This document shows positions 7,906 through 9,117 of a DNA stretch of 9,117 bases, piece by piece. The position numbers were made by a program, and so were the translations under genes. Within the stretch, counting starts at the first letter, position 1. The number at the start of each line of letters is the position of its first letter. The notes under the pieces were generated by a model. The model had not been told where the DNA came from. It saw only the letters and a program-made list of their open reading frames with translations, and did not search any database. This stretch comes from an uncultured Eubacteriales bacterium (GTDB lineage Bacteria > Bacillota > Clostridia > Oscillospirales > Acutalibacteraceae): the NCBI GenBank assembly GCA_934667575.1, contig CAKUME010000027.1, forward strand, positions 1-9,117. Direction: 5' to 3'.

Positions 7906-8819
7906 ATGCATTTGCTTCGTTTCATCCCGCCGTGCTGGCATTTTATTTTGCATCGGTGCTGCTCGCCGCCATGTTTTTTGCGCACCCGCTGCTTTCGCTG
8001 CTCACGCTCGCCGGCGGCGCGCTGTTTTGCATGTGCTACACCACCCCCGCGCAAAAGAAAAGCGATTTGGGGTTCTATTTGCCGCTGTTTGTGCTCATTG
8101 CGATCACCAATCCGCTGTTTTCGCACAACGGCGCCACGCCGCTCTTTTTTATGAACGGCAACGCCGTCACGCGCGAAGCCATCCTTTATGGCGCGGGGGC
8201 GGCCGCAATGATGATCGCCGCGCTGCTGTGGTGCAAAGCCATGGGGTTTGTGTTCACCAGCGACCGGCTGGCCTACCTGCTTGGCTGCGGCGCGCCCCGG
8301 CTCGCGCTTGCCTTCACCATGGCGCTGCGCTTTGTGCCCATGCTCAAGCGCCGGGCACGGCAAATTGGCCGCGCCCAAAAAGCCATGGGGCTGTATGCAT
8401 CCGAAAGCTACGCCGACCGCGTGCGCGCCGCACTGCGCGTGTTTTCGGCGCTGATCGGCAGCTCGCTGGAGCACGCGGTGGAAACCGGCCGCGCCATGAC
8501 CGCACGCGGCTATGGCAGCGGCAAAAAACGCACCAGCTTTCACGATTTTCGGTTTCGCGGCGGCGATGCCGTGCTGCTGGCGGTCAGCGCGGCATCGCTG
8601 ATCGTGCTGTTTGCTTGCGGCGCGGCGCATCAGTTGGATTTTGATTACTATCCGCGCATTCGTTATGCATCGTCGGTGGGCACCGTGATGGGGGCGGCAG
8701 CCGACGCCGTGCTCGCATTTTTGCCGTTTTGCGTGGAGGCGGCCGCCCGGCTGCGGTGGCGCCGCGACCGAGCCAAAATCGGCGCCGCTCCGCGTTCCGG
8801 CCGTGCGCCGTCGCGGTAA
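7902..8819 (+). CDS. ecfT: Energy-coupling factor transporter T component (EcfT/CbiQ family)
   Basis: A 305-residue integral membrane protein starting at the ATG that overlaps the DUF4430 stop. Hydrophobic segments lie at about 10-45, 57-72, 93-118, 131-147, 222-241 and 260-280. The long amphipathic region 148-212 corresponds to the coupling helices of EcfT that contact the two ATPases. The second coupling motif is canonical (MTARGYG, with ARG at 201-203). The first, which usually reads ARG or similar in AQxARG, is AQKAMG (158-163), with Met in place of Arg. I recall non-Arg residues there in relatives linked to DUF4430 proteins, so this may be a subfamily trait rather than damage. EcfT joins an S component to the ATPases in group I/II ECF vitamin and metal importers. 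The ATPase gene follows downstream; no S component is in view. The C-terminal tail (about 283-305) is Arg-rich and probably cytoplasmic. Confidence 0.9.
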   Translation: MNAFASFHPAVLAFYFASVLLAAMFFAHPLLSLLTLAGGALFCMCYTTPAQKKSDLGFYLPLFVLIAITNPLFSHNGATPLFFMNGNAVTREAILYGAGAAAMMIAALLWCKAMGFVFTSDRLAYLLGCGAPRLALAFTMALRFVPMLKRRARQIGRAQKAMGLYASESYADRVRAALRVFSALIGSSLEHAVETGRAMTARGYGSGKKRTSFHDFRFRGGDAVLLAVSAASLIVLFACGAAHQLDFDYYPRIRYASSVGTVMGAAADAVLAFLPFCVEAAARLRWRRDRAKIGAAPRSGRAPSR

Positions 8820-8950
8820 CCGCCGCATGGCTGGCACGGCTGCATATCCGCCCGGCATAACGAAATCACGCTGCCGCAGCGCGCGCCTTTGCGGAAGCCC
8901 TGCGCGAATATCGCCGATTCAATTCAAATTAAACAAAGGAGCCCCGTGTC
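8820..8950 (+). other. Intergenic spacer between EcfT and ATPase genes
   Basis: This 131-base gap is the only sizeable non-coding stretch. I see no convincing -35/-10 pair, no stem followed by a T run, and no riboswitch-like structure. It contains only short stems such as GCGA-ATA-TCGC (8904-8914 area) and an AT-rich patch (8917-8937) leading to the ATPase ribosome binding site. Read-through from the upstream operon is the simplest reading. Confidence 0.6.
8935..8941 (+). promoter_or_regulatory. Ribosome binding site for the ATPase gene
   Basis: AAAGGAG lies 9 bases before the ATG at 8951 and fixes that start. Confidence 0.8.
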
Positions 8951-9117
8951 ATGGCATTGCTGCAAGTTGAAAATTTAAGCTTCACCTATCCGGGTCAACA
9001 TGCGAATGCGGTGGCCGACGTGTCGTTTGCGCTGGAACCGGGCAGCTTTTCGCTGCTGATCGGCGCGAGCGGATGCGGCAAAACCACGCTGCTGCGCCTG
9101 CTCAAGCAGGAGCTTGC
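8951..9117 (+). CDS. ECF-type ABC transporter ATPase, N-terminal fragment (runs off the window)
   Basis: Only the first 55 codons are present. They begin MALLQVENLSFTYPG, the usual opening strand with the aromatic A-loop (Tyr13 in the FTYP block), and reach Walker A GASGCGKTT followed by LLRLLKQEL. The pattern fits ABC ATPases of energy-coupling factor transporters, and the upstream T component supports that. The ATPase would bind the EcfT coupling helices and power uptake. Whether it is a single ATPase (A1 or A2) or a tandem fusion cannot be seen, because the Walker B, signature and second half lie beyond the window. The 131-base spacer makes it less tightly coupled than the preceding genes. 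Confidence 0.9.
   Translation, partial: MALLQVENLSFTYPGQHANAVADVSFALEPGSFSLLIGASGCGKTTLLRLLKQEL

Noticed and set aside
8889..8911. TTGCGG followed by GAATAT as a promoter for the ATPase gene
   Set aside because: The spacing is only 11 bases and both hexamers are poor matches.
8861..8932. Possible small gene in the EcfT-ATPase gap
   Set aside because: It is 23 codons long with no start codon or ribosome binding site; at most a remnant.

Overview
The window is a compact, GC-rich stretch (well above half G+C by eye, not counted) in which every gene lies on the + strand. Strong AGGAGG-type ribosome binding sites, repeated start/stop overlaps and the protein families present point to a GC-rich member of the Firmicutes, probably an uncultured Clostridia-type gut anaerobe. 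This placement is an inference; there is no rRNA or other taxonomic marker here.

Layout. (1) 1-1446: the 3' part of a secreted protein with a Pro/Gly/Ser/Asp-rich linker, about three Ig-like beta modules and a C-terminal DUF4430 (transcobalamin C-terminal-like) domain. (2) 1430-3019: an exported, C-terminally membrane-anchored protein with a prenyltransferase/squalene-cyclase-type alpha-toroid and a helical stalk. (3) 3063-4016: MoxR-type AAA+ ATPase. (4) 4013-5035: DUF58 protein. (5) 5054-7348: polytopic membrane protein with an extracytoplasmic transglutaminase-like domain whose catalytic Cys position holds Ser. (6) 7345-7905: small membrane-anchored DUF4430 protein. (7) 7902-8819: ECF transporter T component (EcfT/CbiQ family). 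(8) 8951 to the edge: start of an ECF-type ABC ATPase.

Genes 1/2, 3/4, 5/6 and 6/7 overlap, and genes 2/3 and 4/5 are 43 and 18 bases apart, so 1-8819 is almost certainly one transcription unit. The ATPase follows after 131 bases and probably belongs to the same unit. The operon promoter lies upstream of the window; I see no convincing internal promoter, terminator or riboswitch.

How the genes may work together (inference). Animal transcobalamin and intrinsic factor are made of an alpha6/alpha6 toroid plus a DUF4430-like beta domain that together enclose cobalamin. Here the same two folds are encoded as separate surface proteins beside an ECF-type vitamin uptake module. This suggests a surface capture and import system for a corrinoid or another small ligand. 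A MoxR-DUF58-transglutaminase-like trio is inserted in its centre, and it may assemble or remodel the surface components. No S component (the substrate-specificity subunit) is visible in the window.
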